In this document: positions 32,511-41,154 of the stretch, one piece after another
How the letters are laid out: each line of letters begins with the position of its first letter
Position numbering within the stretch: the first letter of the stretch is position 1
Assembly (NCBI GenBank): GCA_947626365.1
Contig: CANQRW010000001.1
Location: forward strand, 1-64,000
Source: an uncultured Lachnospiraceae bacterium
GTDB taxonomy: Bacteria; Bacillota; Clostridia; Lachnospirales; Lachnospiraceae
Length of the DNA stretch: 64,000 nt
Direction of reading: 5' to 3'
Position numbers and translations under genes: made by a program
The notes under the pieces: generated by a model
What the model was told of the DNA's origin: nothing
What the model saw: the letters and a program-made list of their open reading frames with translations, nothing else
The model's database searches: none

Positions 32511-32700
32511 CGGCATTCGCAGAACCGGAGCCTTTGTCCGCCCGGATCATGGAATGAACGGCAGTTTTTACGCTGATGTCCCTGATCATAGTGTCGCGGT
32601 TGTCATCCAGGATACGAAGGACAAAACCGAGGTTATGGAAGGCCTGACGGCAAATCAGGATATTCCCAGGCCCATATTTAATCCGGCACCGATTACTTGA
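32511..32700 (+). pseudogene. Unidentified coding remnant
   Basis: A frame ending at 32700 reads GMNGSFYADVPDHSVAVVIQ and then DTKDKTEVMEG. The DHSVAVVIQD part faintly recalls the SAF-like N-terminus of altronate/galactarate dehydratases (DNVAxxLxD), which would suit the glycerate kinase neighbour. No start or complete domain is present. The assignment is weak. Confidence 0.3.
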
Positions 32701-32715
32701 TCTGAGAGGGGCCGA

Positions 32716-33089
32716 ATGGTCTGCCTGGATAAAAACGCATATGAGTCCAACGGCATGGATGTGATCAATCAGAATATTCCCACCATGGCAAAGATAGTGC
32801 TTGAAAAAGCGCCGATATTGTTTGCGATTCCCTGTATTCCAAACTGATCATAGGTGAAGGAGATGTCCTGGTTGTAGACGAGATAGGCAAAAATTACAGC
32901 GGTACTGGCGTAGATCTGAACATAACCGGCACCTTTTCAACTCCTCATGTCACCGGCGGCGTACAGGTGCTGAGAACCTGTTTTCTGAATCTGAGTGAGG
33001 CTTCTCGCGGTAATGCGCTTGGGGTCGGTCTGGCCAGTGCCATTGCCGACAAGATTTTCCGGGAAAACAATCTGCTGACAAAGATCTGA
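32716..33089 (+). pseudogene. Frameshifted fragment of a LarA-like (DUF2088-type) protein
   Basis: Two frames that need a shift near 32847-32850 together read like the C-terminal half of nickel-pincer lactate-racemase-like proteins. The first, in frame with 32716, ends MAKIVLEKAPILF...; the second has GEGDVLVVDEIGKNYSGTG, ITGTFSTPHVTGG and SRGNALGVGLASAIADKIF. Stop codons and the frame change show it is dead. Family naming is from memory. Confidence 0.6.
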
Positions 33090-33238
33090 ATCCGAGATGC
33101 CAAAATCGGTAATTCAGCGGACCTTTTTTCTGAACAACTTATTGAATGAAAACAAGAATCATGGTAAAACTAAATTATGTTTTTGTTTATGCGTATGGAT
33201 TCTGCAGGAGATAAGGATTAGGAAGTGGGGGAGGAAGA

Positions 33239-34561
33239 ATGAGAGAGACGGATGTAGTGATTGTTGGCGGCGGTCCGGCCGGTCTGGCGGCGGCGGTCCG
33301 GCTGTGGGAGAGAGGCGTCCGGAACATTTTGATTCTGGAGAGAGAACATCGTCTGGGAGGGATCCTGAGGCAGTGCATCCATGACGGATTCGGTCTTACC
33401 CGGTTTGGCGAGACGCTGAGCGGACCGGAGTATGCCCAGCGGTTTATCGATAAAGTGGAGGAAAAGAAAATCCCCTATGTGACGGATACGACGGTGATCG
33501 ACATTACGTATGAGAAACCGGCAGCGGAGACGGAGGACATGCCGGAATCGGCTGGCGGATCATGCGGGGAAGGGAAAGCGGATTCTCGGAATCGCCCCCA
33601 CAGGATTGTGACGGCGTCTTCCCGGAGCGGGCTGATTCAGATACGAACCAGAGTGGTGATTCTGACCATGGGCTGCAGAGAGCGTACCAGGGGAGCGATC
33701 AGCATTCCCGGGAGCCGTCCCGCAGGCGTGTTTACCGCAGGAGTCGCCCAGAGTTATATTAACCTTCAGAATAAGATGGTGGGAAAAGAGATTGTCATTC
33801 TGGGCTCCGGCGATATCGGCATGATCATGGCCCGGCGGCTGACTCTGGAAGGAACTCATGTACAGGCGGTTTTCGAGGTTCAGCCTTATGCCAGCGGACT
33901 CCCCCGCAACGTTGAACAGTGTTTAAACGATTATGGGATTCCTTTGTATCTGAGCCACACGGTGACAGAGATTAAGGGAACGGATCGGCTTGAGGCAGTG
34001 GTTGTGTCTGAGGTGGACGATTATATGCATCCCATCCCCGGAACGGAGCGGGAGTATCCCTGTGACACGCTGATTCTCTCGGTAGGACTGATTCCTGAGA
34101 ATGAACTGTCTCTGGCGGCAGGCGTGGTACTGGATGACCGCAGCAGGGGAGCAGTGGTGGATGAGTACCATCAGACTTCGGTTCCAGGAATCTTTGCGGC
34201 GGGGAACGTCCTCCAGGTTCATGATCTGGTGGATTTTGTGTCCATGGAAGCGGAAGAGCTGGCCGACTCCGCGTATCAGTATCTGAAAGACGGAAGCCTT
34301 CCCCGGTGTGAACTTGAAGTGGTTACCGACGGCAATGTGACCCATACCATTCCGCAGCGGATCAGCGGAAGAAATGATTTTAAGATTTCTCTGCGTGTGA
34401 GAAGGCCGGTGAAAAACTGTGTGATCCGGCTGTCGCAGAACGGGAATATAGTGGCTGAGAAGAAGATGAGAAAGGCCCTTCCGGCTGAGATGATCCAGAT
34501 GCCGGTTCAGGCGGCCAGACTGGAAGACCACGGGAATCTGGAGGTAAGCGTGTTATGGTAA
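33239..34561 (+). CDS. FAD/NAD(P)-dependent oxidoreductase
   Basis: A 440-residue pyridine-nucleotide-dependent flavoprotein with an N-terminal FAD site (DVVIVGGGPAGLAAAVRLWERG), a second nucleotide site (EIVILGSGDIGMIMARRLTLEG), and the C-terminal FAD motif SVPGIFAAGNVLQVHDLVDF. Similar proteins in clostridia are encoded between a GlpA-like oxidase and a DUF1667 protein. Here the GlpA-like gene is missing and the DUF1667 gene is cut short. An insert of about 35 residues (KPAAETEDMPESAGGSCGEG and on) lies near residue 100. GGGGGAGGAAG precedes the ATG. It may be a survivor of a decaying operon. Confidence 0.82.
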   Translation: MRETDVVIVGGGPAGLAAAVRLWERGVRNILILEREHRLGGILRQCIHDGFGLTRFGETLSGPEYAQRFIDKVEEKKIPYVTDTTVIDITYEKPAAETEDMPESAGGSCGEGKADSRNRPHRIVTASSRSGLIQIRTRVVILTMGCRERTRGAISIPGSRPAGVFTAGVAQSYINLQNKMVGKEIVILGSGDIGMIMARRLTLEGTHVQAVFEVQPYASGLPRNVEQCLNDYGIPLYLSHTVTEIKGTDRLEAVVVSEVDDYMHPIPGTEREYPCDTLILSVGLIPENELSLAAGVVLDDRSRGAVVDEYHQTSVPGIFAAGNVLQVHDLVDFVSMEAEELADSAYQYLKDGSLPRCELEVVTDGNVTHTIPQRISGRNDFKISLRVRRPVKNCVIRLSQNGNIVAEKKMRKALPAEMIQMPVQAARLEDHGNLEVSVLW

Positions 34562-34632
34562 GGAATCTGACCTGTATCATGTGCCCCCTGGGCCGTGAGC
34601 TGGTGGCAAGGACTAATGTAGAAAAGAGATAG
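34555..34632 (+). pseudogene. Truncated DUF1667 protein
   Basis: A 25-residue frame (MVRNLTCIMCPLGRELVART) overlaps the oxidoreductase stop and matches the Cys-rich start of DUF1667 proteins (CIxCPxGC). It then ends after a few unrelated codons. The second Cys of the usual CPxGC pair is replaced by Arg and the rest of the gene is gone. Confidence 0.6.
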
Positions 34633-34639
34633 GTTATTT

Positions 34640-34846
34640 ATGGCGTTACATATTATTGGTGAAGCGAACCGCTGCTTAAACTGCAAAAAACCCATGTGTC
34701 AGCGGGGCTGTCCGGTATCGACGACAATTCCGGGGGTCTTTGCCGCCGGAGATGTGGTGCATGGTCCCAAAACTGTGGTACACGCGGTGGCTGAGGCCAA
34801 AAGGGCCGCGAAAGCCATGATGGAGTATATGGAGAGGAATAACTGA
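34640..34846 (+). pseudogene. Internally deleted GltD-like flavoprotein
   Basis: This 68-residue frame joins the extreme N-terminus of a GltD/NADPH-glutamate-synthase-small-chain-like protein (ANRCLNCKKPMCQRGCPVST) directly to its C-terminal FAD motif (PGVFAAGDVVHGPKTVVHAV, AKRAAKAMMEYM). The whole FAD/NADPH core is missing, about 350 or more residues. The join falls in TTIPGVFAAGD, where both parts have a Pro codon. It cannot work as an oxidoreductase, though the Cys-rich iron-sulfur motif survives. Confidence 0.75.
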
Positions 34847-34902
34847 ACAGAATCCGGCAGGACCGTAAGACGGCCTGCCTGCACTGTGAAAGGAGAGATT
34901 AT

Positions 34903-35322
34903 ATGGAATACCGGCGTTTTCACGATACGATCATACTGAGAGCAGATCCGGATGAGGAAATCTGCGAGAAGCTGCTTGCGGTGGCGGAGGCGGAGCAGAT
35001 CGCGCTGGCGGAGATCAGCGGCCTGGGAGCCATAAAAGAGTTTACCACCGGCGTATTTGATACAGCGGAAAAGAAATATTATTCCAACGATTTTTCAGGG
35101 CTTTACGAGATCACATCCCTTGTGGGGACGCTTACCAGAAAAGACGGACAGCCTTATCTCCATGTTCATATGAGCGCAGGAGACAGGAAGGGAAATGTTG
35201 TGGGCGGCCATCTGAACCGGGCGGTGGTAAGCGCCACGGCTGAGATCGTGATCCGCGTCATAGACGGAGCGGTGGAGAGAAAATTCAGTGAAGAGATCGG
35301 ACTGAATCTGTATCGGTTTTAA
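34903..35322 (+). CDS. PPC/DUF296 domain protein
   Basis: A 139-residue single-domain protein of the PPC (DUF296) family, often annotated as DNA-binding. Motifs: HDTIILRADPDEEI, EISGLGAIKEFTTGVFD, the metal-type His cluster PYLHVHMSAGD, and VVGGHLNRAVVSATAEIVI. In bacteria the function is poorly defined; plant relatives carry AT-hooks, absent here. AAAGGAGAG precedes the ATG. It stands alone after the decayed region. Confidence 0.82.
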   Translation: MEYRRFHDTIILRADPDEEICEKLLAVAEAEQIALAEISGLGAIKEFTTGVFDTAEKKYYSNDFSGLYEITSLVGTLTRKDGQPYLHVHMSAGDRKGNVVGGHLNRAVVSATAEIVIRVIDGAVERKFSEEIGLNLYRF

Positions 35323-35405
35323 AAACTGTGCGGATTGAAACAGGAAACAGACTGAGAAGAAAAAGGGGCGGATTTCCGGCGGGAGATTCGCTCTTTTGAA
35401 ATCTG

Positions 35406-35520
35406 TCGGATTGAAAATATAGAATTAATCGGGATGAAAATTAAAAATCAATCGGGATGAATTTTTGAAATTAATCGGATTGAACTTGTAAAATCTGTCG
35501 GGTTGGTATATAATAAGCCC
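35406..35520 (+). repeat. Five 23-bp direct repeats upstream of the ATPase gene
   Basis: TCGG occurs at 35406, 35429, 35452, 35475 and 35498, exactly 23 bp apart, each followed by [AG][AT]TGAA (last copy GTTGG) and an A/T-rich half. There are no spacers, so it is not a CRISPR array. The last two units overlap the promoter of the downstream ATPase gene, which points to an operator array. Confidence 0.8.
35486..35514 (+). promoter_or_regulatory. Promoter embedded in the 23-bp repeats
   Basis: TTGTAA (35486-35491), 17 bp, TATAAT (35509-35514). The fifth repeat lies across the spacer and -10, so a repeat-binding protein would block it. Confidence 0.6.
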
Positions 35521-35545
35521 AGAGGTGAAGGGCAAAGTGAGAGGA

Positions 35546-36814
35546 ATGAATTATATACCACGTATTATTGACCGGAAGCTGGAGGAATATTTATCCGTGT
35601 TTGGCGCGGTCTGTGTAGAAGGTCCCAAATGGTGCGGAAAGACCTGGACTTCCGCTTATCACAGCAAAAGCGAGATATTCATTGGGGATCCGGCCGGGAA
35701 TTTTCAGAACCGGCAGCTGGCGGAGCTGTCTCCGGAGCTGATCCTGGAGGGGGAGACGCCGCGGCTGATCGACGAGTGGCAGGAGGTTCCGCCTATCTGG
35801 GACGCGGTCCGCTACCGGGTAGACCAGACGGCGCGGAAGGGACAGTTCATACTGACCGGCTCCGCCACGCCGAACCACAAGGGAATCCTGCACAGCGGGG
35901 CGGGAAGGATCGGCCGGCTGCGGATGCGGCCCATGTCCCTGTATGAATCCGGAGATTCTTCCGGCCAGGTGTCTTTGGAGGCGCTGTGCCGCGGCGAGAT
36001 GACGCCCGCGATGACGGAGGACGCGGATCTGAAGAAGCTGATCGCGCTGATCATCCGGGGCGGCTGGCCGGGAAGCATCGGGATGCCGGCGGATCAGGCG
36101 GCGCTTCTGCCGGAGGAATATCTGAACGCGGTCATCGATGATGATGTGTACCGCATGGACGGAATTAAGCGCAATACCATGAAGATGCGCCTGCTGCTTC
36201 GGTCTCTGGCCAGGAATGAGAGTACCACCGCCACCAATAAGAAGCTGAAGAATGACATCTCTGAGATTGACGACGAGGATATTGATGTGGAGACGGTAAA
36301 GGAGTATCTGGACATTTTTGAACGGCTGTTCCTTACGGATAATCAGCTTCCCTTTTCTACCGGCGTCCGCTCCTCCGTCAGAGTGAAGCAGGCCGTGAAG
36401 CGGCATTTCGCGGATCCGTCCCTGGCCTGCGCCCTTTTGAAGGTATCCCCGCAGGGGCTTTTGGGAGATTTGAAAACCCTGGGATTCCTCTTTGAGGCGC
36501 TGTGCGAACGGGATCTGAAGATATACGCGGAATCCTTCGGCGGTGCCCTCTATCATTATCAGGACTATCAGGGTCGGGAGATCGACGCGGTGATCGAACT
36601 GACAGACGGGCGGTGGTGCGCCTTTGAGATTAAGCTGGGAGCGAATCAGATTGACACCGCGGCGGAAAGTCTTGTAAAATTAAAGAAGGAATTTGAGGAA
36701 GACCCGAAAGGGAAACCGCCGGCGGTGCTGGGGGTGATCTGCGGTATGACGAAGGCGGCCTACCGGCGGCCGGACGGTGTGTTTGTCGTCCCGATCACAG
36801 CCCTGAAGGACTGA
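35546..36814 (+). CDS. AAA_14/DUF4143 family ATPase
   Basis: A 422-residue protein with P-loop EGPKWCGKTWTS, Walker B-like RLIDEWQEVP, sensor ILTGSATPNHKG, and a DUF4143 C-terminal part ending in a PD-(D/E)xK-like GREIDAVIELTDGRWCAFEIK core. It belongs to a different branch from the ATPase at 12.4-13.6 kb (GPKWCGKT against GIRRCGKS). The cellular role of this widespread family is unknown; defence or toxin-like roles have been suggested but not shown. The start may be ATG 35546 or in-frame GTG 35537 or 35525; none has an ideal ribosome site. Five 23-bp repeats sit upstream. Confidence 0.85.
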   Translation: MNYIPRIIDRKLEEYLSVFGAVCVEGPKWCGKTWTSAYHSKSEIFIGDPAGNFQNRQLAELSPELILEGETPRLIDEWQEVPPIWDAVRYRVDQTARKGQFILTGSATPNHKGILHSGAGRIGRLRMRPMSLYESGDSSGQVSLEALCRGEMTPAMTEDADLKKLIALIIRGGWPGSIGMPADQAALLPEEYLNAVIDDDVYRMDGIKRNTMKMRLLLRSLARNESTTATNKKLKNDISEIDDEDIDVETVKEYLDIFERLFLTDNQLPFSTGVRSSVRVKQAVKRHFADPSLACALLKVSPQGLLGDLKTLGFLFEALCERDLKIYAESFGGALYHYQDYQGREIDAVIELTDGRWCAFEIKLGANQIDTAAESLVKLKKEFEEDPKGKPPAVLGVICGMTKAAYRRPDGVFVVPITALKD

Positions 36815-36937
36815 TACCTTTTCCGAGGCCATTCCGGCCGGGATGATTCAGATACCGGTCAGGACGGGCCGTTTGGGCGGTCATGGAAATCTGATGGGGA
36901 GTGCGGAACAGAACCCATATATAGGAGAAAAACGGAT

Positions 36938-38197
36938 ATGATAAAAAAAGCAGCCTTCGCCGTGAGCGTTTTTCTTGCGACCATTATAATATACGTTTTT
37001 ACGGAGCTCATTCACTGGGAGGGCAGGCTTTCACTGAGCATTCGAAATTATCTGATGGTTGCGCTGGTAGTGACAGCCAGCGCGGTCATCCATTTATACC
37101 GGAGAAGACATACGGCCGGCAGCTATGGGAGGGAACTGCTTATGGGATACGGCGGCGGCCGTCAGAGAATCGCGTATTTTGATTATCTGCGGGTGTTTGC
37201 CATGATCCTTGTGATTACGCTTCATACGCTTCAGGGTTCCCTGGCCGGTCTTGAGGGAGATGCCGCTGTTTGTCTGTGGAACATCCTGATAGGCCTTTGT
37301 TTTGTCTGCAATCCGCTTTTTGTCATGGTAAGCGGCGCCCTGCTTTTGAACGGCAGGGAGGAACCGCTCCATATATTTTACCGGAAACGGGTTATGCGGG
37401 TACTGGTTCCGATGATCGGTTACTATCTGTTCTACAGTTTTTGGGCAGATGGGCTTTCGGTATTCTATCCTTCAGGGTGGATGAAGCTGATTCAGGAGTT
37501 TACGGCGAATACCAACGTCTTCACGCCGCACTTCTGGCTTGCGTTTGTGATACTGATGTTTTATATCAGCGCTCCGTTTCTGCGGGTGATGGTAAAGAAT
37601 ATGGATGATGCCATGCTTTCCGGTATGGTATTGGTTATTTTTCTGGTGCATGGGATTTTCCTTTATCTGCCCCTGTGGGGAATCAATTTCGCCGGAACCA
37701 CGTGGCTTCTTGGATGGGAATCCGTGGGTCTTGTGGGATACTTCTGCACGACAAAGGCCGCGGAAAGGTACCGCCGGGTGTTCTGGGCAGGAGGAGGCAT
37801 CGCGCTGCTTTCCATGATCTATGTGACAGTTCGAATGGAAGAATACAGCAGTCTGTTTTACAATACATCGCCGGCCGCCATGATACTTGCCTGCGTCTGC
37901 TTTCTGTTTTTCCGGTTCCATGGAAGCGGGCTGTTCGCGAAGGCCCCTGCGCTGCTTATGGTTTTGAGCAAGTACAGTTTTTCCATCCTGCTGATACATT
38001 GGCTTGTTCTGAATTATATCGTCAAACAGGCACTGGGAATTACGTTTGTGCCCCTGGCGGTGTTTTGCACGCTGGCAGTCAGCCTGGCGGCGGCATTTTT
38101 CTATGACAATCTGGTGATCGTGTGCCTGGAGTGGCTTTTTGCGCAGATATTTGATCTGCCCGGGAGAGTGAGAAGGAATGCGCCGGCCGGAAGATAA
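36938..38197 (+). CDS. Acyltransferase 3 family membrane protein
   Basis: A 419-residue multi-pass protein of the acyltransferase_3/OafA family, which moves acetyl or similar groups onto surface sugars. After two N-terminal membrane segments it shows YFDYLRVFAMILVITLHT (with the conserved His), NPLFVMVSGALLLNGR and FYRKRVMRVLVPMIGYYLFYS. It opens the polysaccharide locus, about 120 bp after the ATPase, behind AGGAG. Confidence 0.85.
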   Translation: MIKKAAFAVSVFLATIIIYVFTELIHWEGRLSLSIRNYLMVALVVTASAVIHLYRRRHTAGSYGRELLMGYGGGRQRIAYFDYLRVFAMILVITLHTLQGSLAGLEGDAAVCLWNILIGLCFVCNPLFVMVSGALLLNGREEPLHIFYRKRVMRVLVPMIGYYLFYSFWADGLSVFYPSGWMKLIQEFTANTNVFTPHFWLAFVILMFYISAPFLRVMVKNMDDAMLSGMVLVIFLVHGIFLYLPLWGINFAGTTWLLGWESVGLVGYFCTTKAAERYRRVFWAGGGIALLSMIYVTVRMEEYSSLFYNTSPAAMILACVCFLFFRFHGSGLFAKAPALLMVLSKYSFSILLIHWLVLNYIVKQALGITFVPLAVFCTLAVSLAAAFFYDNLVIVCLEWLFAQIFDLPGRVRRNAPAGR

Positions 38198-38298
38198 TTT
38201 ACGGGATTGAAAATAGGAACAAAGTGGAATATACTAATCAACAGGAAGAATCTGCGTCCCGAAGCGGAAGATCGGGAGAACACGGAAGGAAAAGACGT

Positions 38299-39309
38299 AT
38301 GAATATTCTCTATGCATGTAAGGACAATTATGCCAGACACCTTGCGGTATCCATGACCTCTCTGTTTGACCGGAACCGGAGGGTAAAAAAGCTTACGGTT
38401 TATGTGATATCCATGGGGATCAGCCGGGAGAGTCAGGAGAAGCTGCATGCCATTGCGGCGCAGTATGGCAGAGAGCTTGTTTTTATTGAGCTTCCGGATG
38501 TGACCCGGTATCTGAGCCATACTGCCGAGGGCGGTTTTGATATCAGCGTGACAGGATGGCTGTTTGCCGGCCGCCTGCTTCCGAAAGAAATAGGCCGTAT
38601 CCTGTATATCGACTGCGACACGGTTATTGCCCAGTCCCTGATGGAATTGTGGAGGACGAATCTGGATGGATACGTGCTGGCTGCGGTTATGGAACCGACG
38701 ATCTATACTGAGGTTAAGAAGAATCTGGGGCTTACCGGACAGGATATCTATATCGACGCGGGTGTTTTGCTGATCGATCTGAAACGCTGGAGGGAGACGG
38801 ATGCCGAAGGGCGTCTTCTGGATTTTTATGAGAAAAAGGAAGGAAAGCTTTTTGCCTGCGATCAGGATATGGTGAACGGAACGCTTCAAAAGGAGATAAA
38901 GACCCTGCCGCCGAAGTACAATTTCTTCCCTAATTATCGTTATTTTTCCTATAAAGATCTGGTTCGCCATATGCCTTCCTATGCCAGAGTGACAGAAGCG
39001 GAATTTAAGGAGGCAAAGCATCATCCGGTTATCATTCACTATGCAGGAGATGAGCGGCCCTGGATTGCAGGCAATATGAACCATTACCGCAAGGCTTATG
39101 AGAAATATCTGGCTATGACCCCGTGGGCCGGTACGCCGAAAGAGAAGGGAAAAGAATTTTACATGATGGCATATCATTTGATGGATTATGCCACGGCAGT
39201 CTGCCCCCCGATCCGGTGGTTTATCAGCGAACATCTGGCCATGCGGATTGTGGCGGCGAGGAACAGGAAGAGATCACATGCAGACAAATCAGAAAAAACC
39301 GCGGATTAA
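38299..39309 (+). CDS. Family 8 glycosyltransferase
   Basis: A 336-residue GT8-like enzyme with MNILYACKDNYARHLAVSMTS, the metal-binding DxD in LYIDCDTVI, DIYIDAGVLLIDLKRWR, FACDQDMVNGTL and HYAGDERPWI near the end. GT8 enzymes add glucose or galactose from UDP-sugars with retained configuration. ATG 38299 behind GGAAGGAAAAG is used, not the upstream track start. It overlaps the next gene by 32 bp. Confidence 0.88.
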   Translation: MNILYACKDNYARHLAVSMTSLFDRNRRVKKLTVYVISMGISRESQEKLHAIAAQYGRELVFIELPDVTRYLSHTAEGGFDISVTGWLFAGRLLPKEIGRILYIDCDTVIAQSLMELWRTNLDGYVLAAVMEPTIYTEVKKNLGLTGQDIYIDAGVLLIDLKRWRETDAEGRLLDFYEKKEGKLFACDQDMVNGTLQKEIKTLPPKYNFFPNYRYFSYKDLVRHMPSYARVTEAEFKEAKHHPVIIHYAGDERPWIAGNMNHYRKAYEKYLAMTPWAGTPKEKGKEFYMMAYHLMDYATAVCPPIRWFISEHLAMRIVAARNRKRSHADKSEKTAD

Positions 39310-40270
39310 GGTATTGCTGGCTGCTTACAATGGCGCGGATTATATTGCGGAGCAGCTGGATTCCATTCTGTCCCAGACGGTACCCGATATAGAGATTCTC
39401 GCATCGGATGACGGCTCGACAGACGGCACCAGAGAAATCCTTCAGAAATATAAGGAAAGATATCCGGAGCGGATCCTGCTGAGACACCATTCCGGGGCGG
39501 CCGGCGGAGAAGGCATGCCGGCGCCGGCCCGGAATTTTTTCTGGCTGCTTTCCCAGGCCGGGGATGCGGATTATCTGATGCTCAGCGATCAGGATGATGT
39601 GTGGCACAGGAGGAAGACAGAGGTTCTCCTTGCGCAGTTTCAAAAGGCGGAGGCGGCACAGCCGATGGTCGTCTTCTCGGATATGGAGGTCGTCGATGCC
39701 GGACTCCATCGGATCGCTCCGAGTTTTCTGGCGTACAGCCGCTGTAATCCGGACAGAACATCCTTCGCCGAAGTCCTTGTGGAGAACCCGGTGACCGGGG
39801 GCGCGCTGATGATGAACCGCAGCATGGCGCGGCTTCTGATTCCGGCACCCGCCGTCTGCTTTATGCATGACTGGTGGATCGCGCTTTGCGCCGCCTGCTT
39901 CGGAAAGATCCTATGTGTGCGGAAACCGCTGTATAAATACCGCCAGCATGAGAGCAATGTGCTGGGAGCGCAGGCGACGGGAAGCCTGGAGGATATGAAG
40001 AAACGGCTGACGCGAGGGGAGCAGGTGGAAGAAAATTACAGAAGAATGTTCGCCCAGGCAGCCGAATTCGGCAGAATCTACGGCAGACAGATGAGCCCAT
40101 ATCAGAGAGGGGTCCTGCGGGCCTTTCTGGCGCTTCCGTTCCAGTCGCCGGCGGGACGGTTCCGCAATATTATGCGGACCCATTTTTATAAAAGCTCCAG
40201 GCTGCAGACACTGGCGCAATGCGTTACGATTCCGTCTGCCGGAGAGTGGGAGAAGGAAAGAAACGTATGA
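39278..40270 (+). CDS. Family 2 glycosyltransferase (rhamnosyltransferase-like)
   Basis: A 330-residue GT-A enzyme: KVLLAAYNGADYIAEQLDSIL, ASDDGSTDGT, LMLSDQDDVWHRRK (DxD region), NPVTGGALMMNR and CFMHDWWIALCAACFG. The SDQDDVW motif and layout are common in rhamnan and capsule loci. Start ATG 39278 is inside the end of the GT8 gene, behind GGAAGAG, so the two are translationally coupled. The acceptor is unknown. Confidence 0.88.
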   Translation: MQTNQKKPRIKVLLAAYNGADYIAEQLDSILSQTVPDIEILASDDGSTDGTREILQKYKERYPERILLRHHSGAAGGEGMPAPARNFFWLLSQAGDADYLMLSDQDDVWHRRKTEVLLAQFQKAEAAQPMVVFSDMEVVDAGLHRIAPSFLAYSRCNPDRTSFAEVLVENPVTGGALMMNRSMARLLIPAPAVCFMHDWWIALCAACFGKILCVRKPLYKYRQHESNVLGAQATGSLEDMKKRLTRGEQVEENYRRMFAQAAEFGRIYGRQMSPYQRGVLRAFLALPFQSPAGRFRNIMRTHFYKSSRLQTLAQCVTIPSAGEWEKERNV

Positions 40271-41154
40271 ATATTGTCTGTTTGATCTTGAATTATAATG
40301 ACGCGGAGACGACTGCCAAGCTGGTGCGTTCTATTCGAGGGTACCGTTGTTTTAAGCATATTCTTCTGGCGGATAACGCCTCGATGGATGATTCCTTTGA
40401 GATTCTGGGACGGTTGGCAGATGAGAAGGTGACTGTGATCCGCGCGAAAAATAACGGCGGCTACGGGGCCGGGAATAATTTTGGCATCCGCTGGGCCGCG
40501 GAGAGACTGGGAGCGACCCATGTGCTGATTGCCAATCCGGATGTGGAATTTTCTGAGGACTGCGTGAACCGGCTGGCCCAGATATTTCAGTGCCATCCGG
40601 AGGTGGGAGCTGCGGCGCCCCGCATGGAACAGGAGGGCCTTGGAAAGTATGAAAGCGCCTGGCCGCTTCACGGCGTTTGGCGGGAACTGCTGTATATGGG
40701 CCCCGTAAGCCGCCGCCTTTTCCGGAATCAGGTATATTATCCGGTTTCCTATTTTAAAGACAAAAAAGCGGTGAAAGTGGATGTGGTTCATGGTTCCCTG
40801 CTGATGGTAGATACCGCTGCCTTCGCGGCCTGCGGCGGTTACGATGAGAATGTGTTTCTGTACCAGGAAGAGATGATTCTGGGCCGGCGGATGAAGAAGG
40901 CCGGATTTGCCACCGTGCTGCTTCTGACTCAGAGTTATCAGCACCATCATTCTGTTTCCATCAGCAAATCGTTTGCTGCGGAACTGGACCGGCAGCGGCT
41001 GCGGGAAAGAAGCGTGTACTACTATCTGAAGCATTATTTGTCCGCAAAGCCAGGACAGCTGCTTGCGGCGCGTATCTGGTTTTGGGCAATCCGGATGGAG
41101 GTCCGGGTGTTTCGGGCGCTTACGTCCAGGCGATCACAGAGGAGGACCGCATGA
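40267..41154 (+). CDS. Family 2 glycosyltransferase (rhamnosyltransferase RfbF/WbbL-like)
   Basis: A 295-residue GT2 with NIVCLILNYNDAETTAKLV, LADNASMDDS, NNGGYGAGNNFGIRWA, IANPDVEFSED (the DxD site), VDVVHGSLLMVDTAAF and FLYQEEMILGRRMKKAG, the layout of bacterial rhamnosyltransferases. The ATG overlaps the preceding stop (ATGA). It should add a sugar to the growing repeat unit on the cytoplasmic face. Confidence 0.88.
   Translation: MNIVCLILNYNDAETTAKLVRSIRGYRCFKHILLADNASMDDSFEILGRLADEKVTVIRAKNNGGYGAGNNFGIRWAAERLGATHVLIANPDVEFSEDCVNRLAQIFQCHPEVGAAAPRMEQEGLGKYESAWPLHGVWRELLYMGPVSRRLFRNQVYYPVSYFKDKKAVKVDVVHGSLLMVDTAAFAACGGYDENVFLYQEEMILGRRMKKAGFATVLLLTQSYQHHHSVSISKSFAAELDRQRLRERSVYYYLKHYLSAKPGQLLAARIWFWAIRMEVRVFRALTSRRSQRRTA

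Noticed and set aside
35406-35520. CRISPR array
   Set aside because: Repeats are contiguous with no unique spacers and no cas genes are present.
38200-38220. An extra copy of the 23-bp repeat before the GT8 gene
   Set aside because: CGGGATTGAAAATAGG resembles a unit, but it is single, out of any array and not near a promoter; probably chance.
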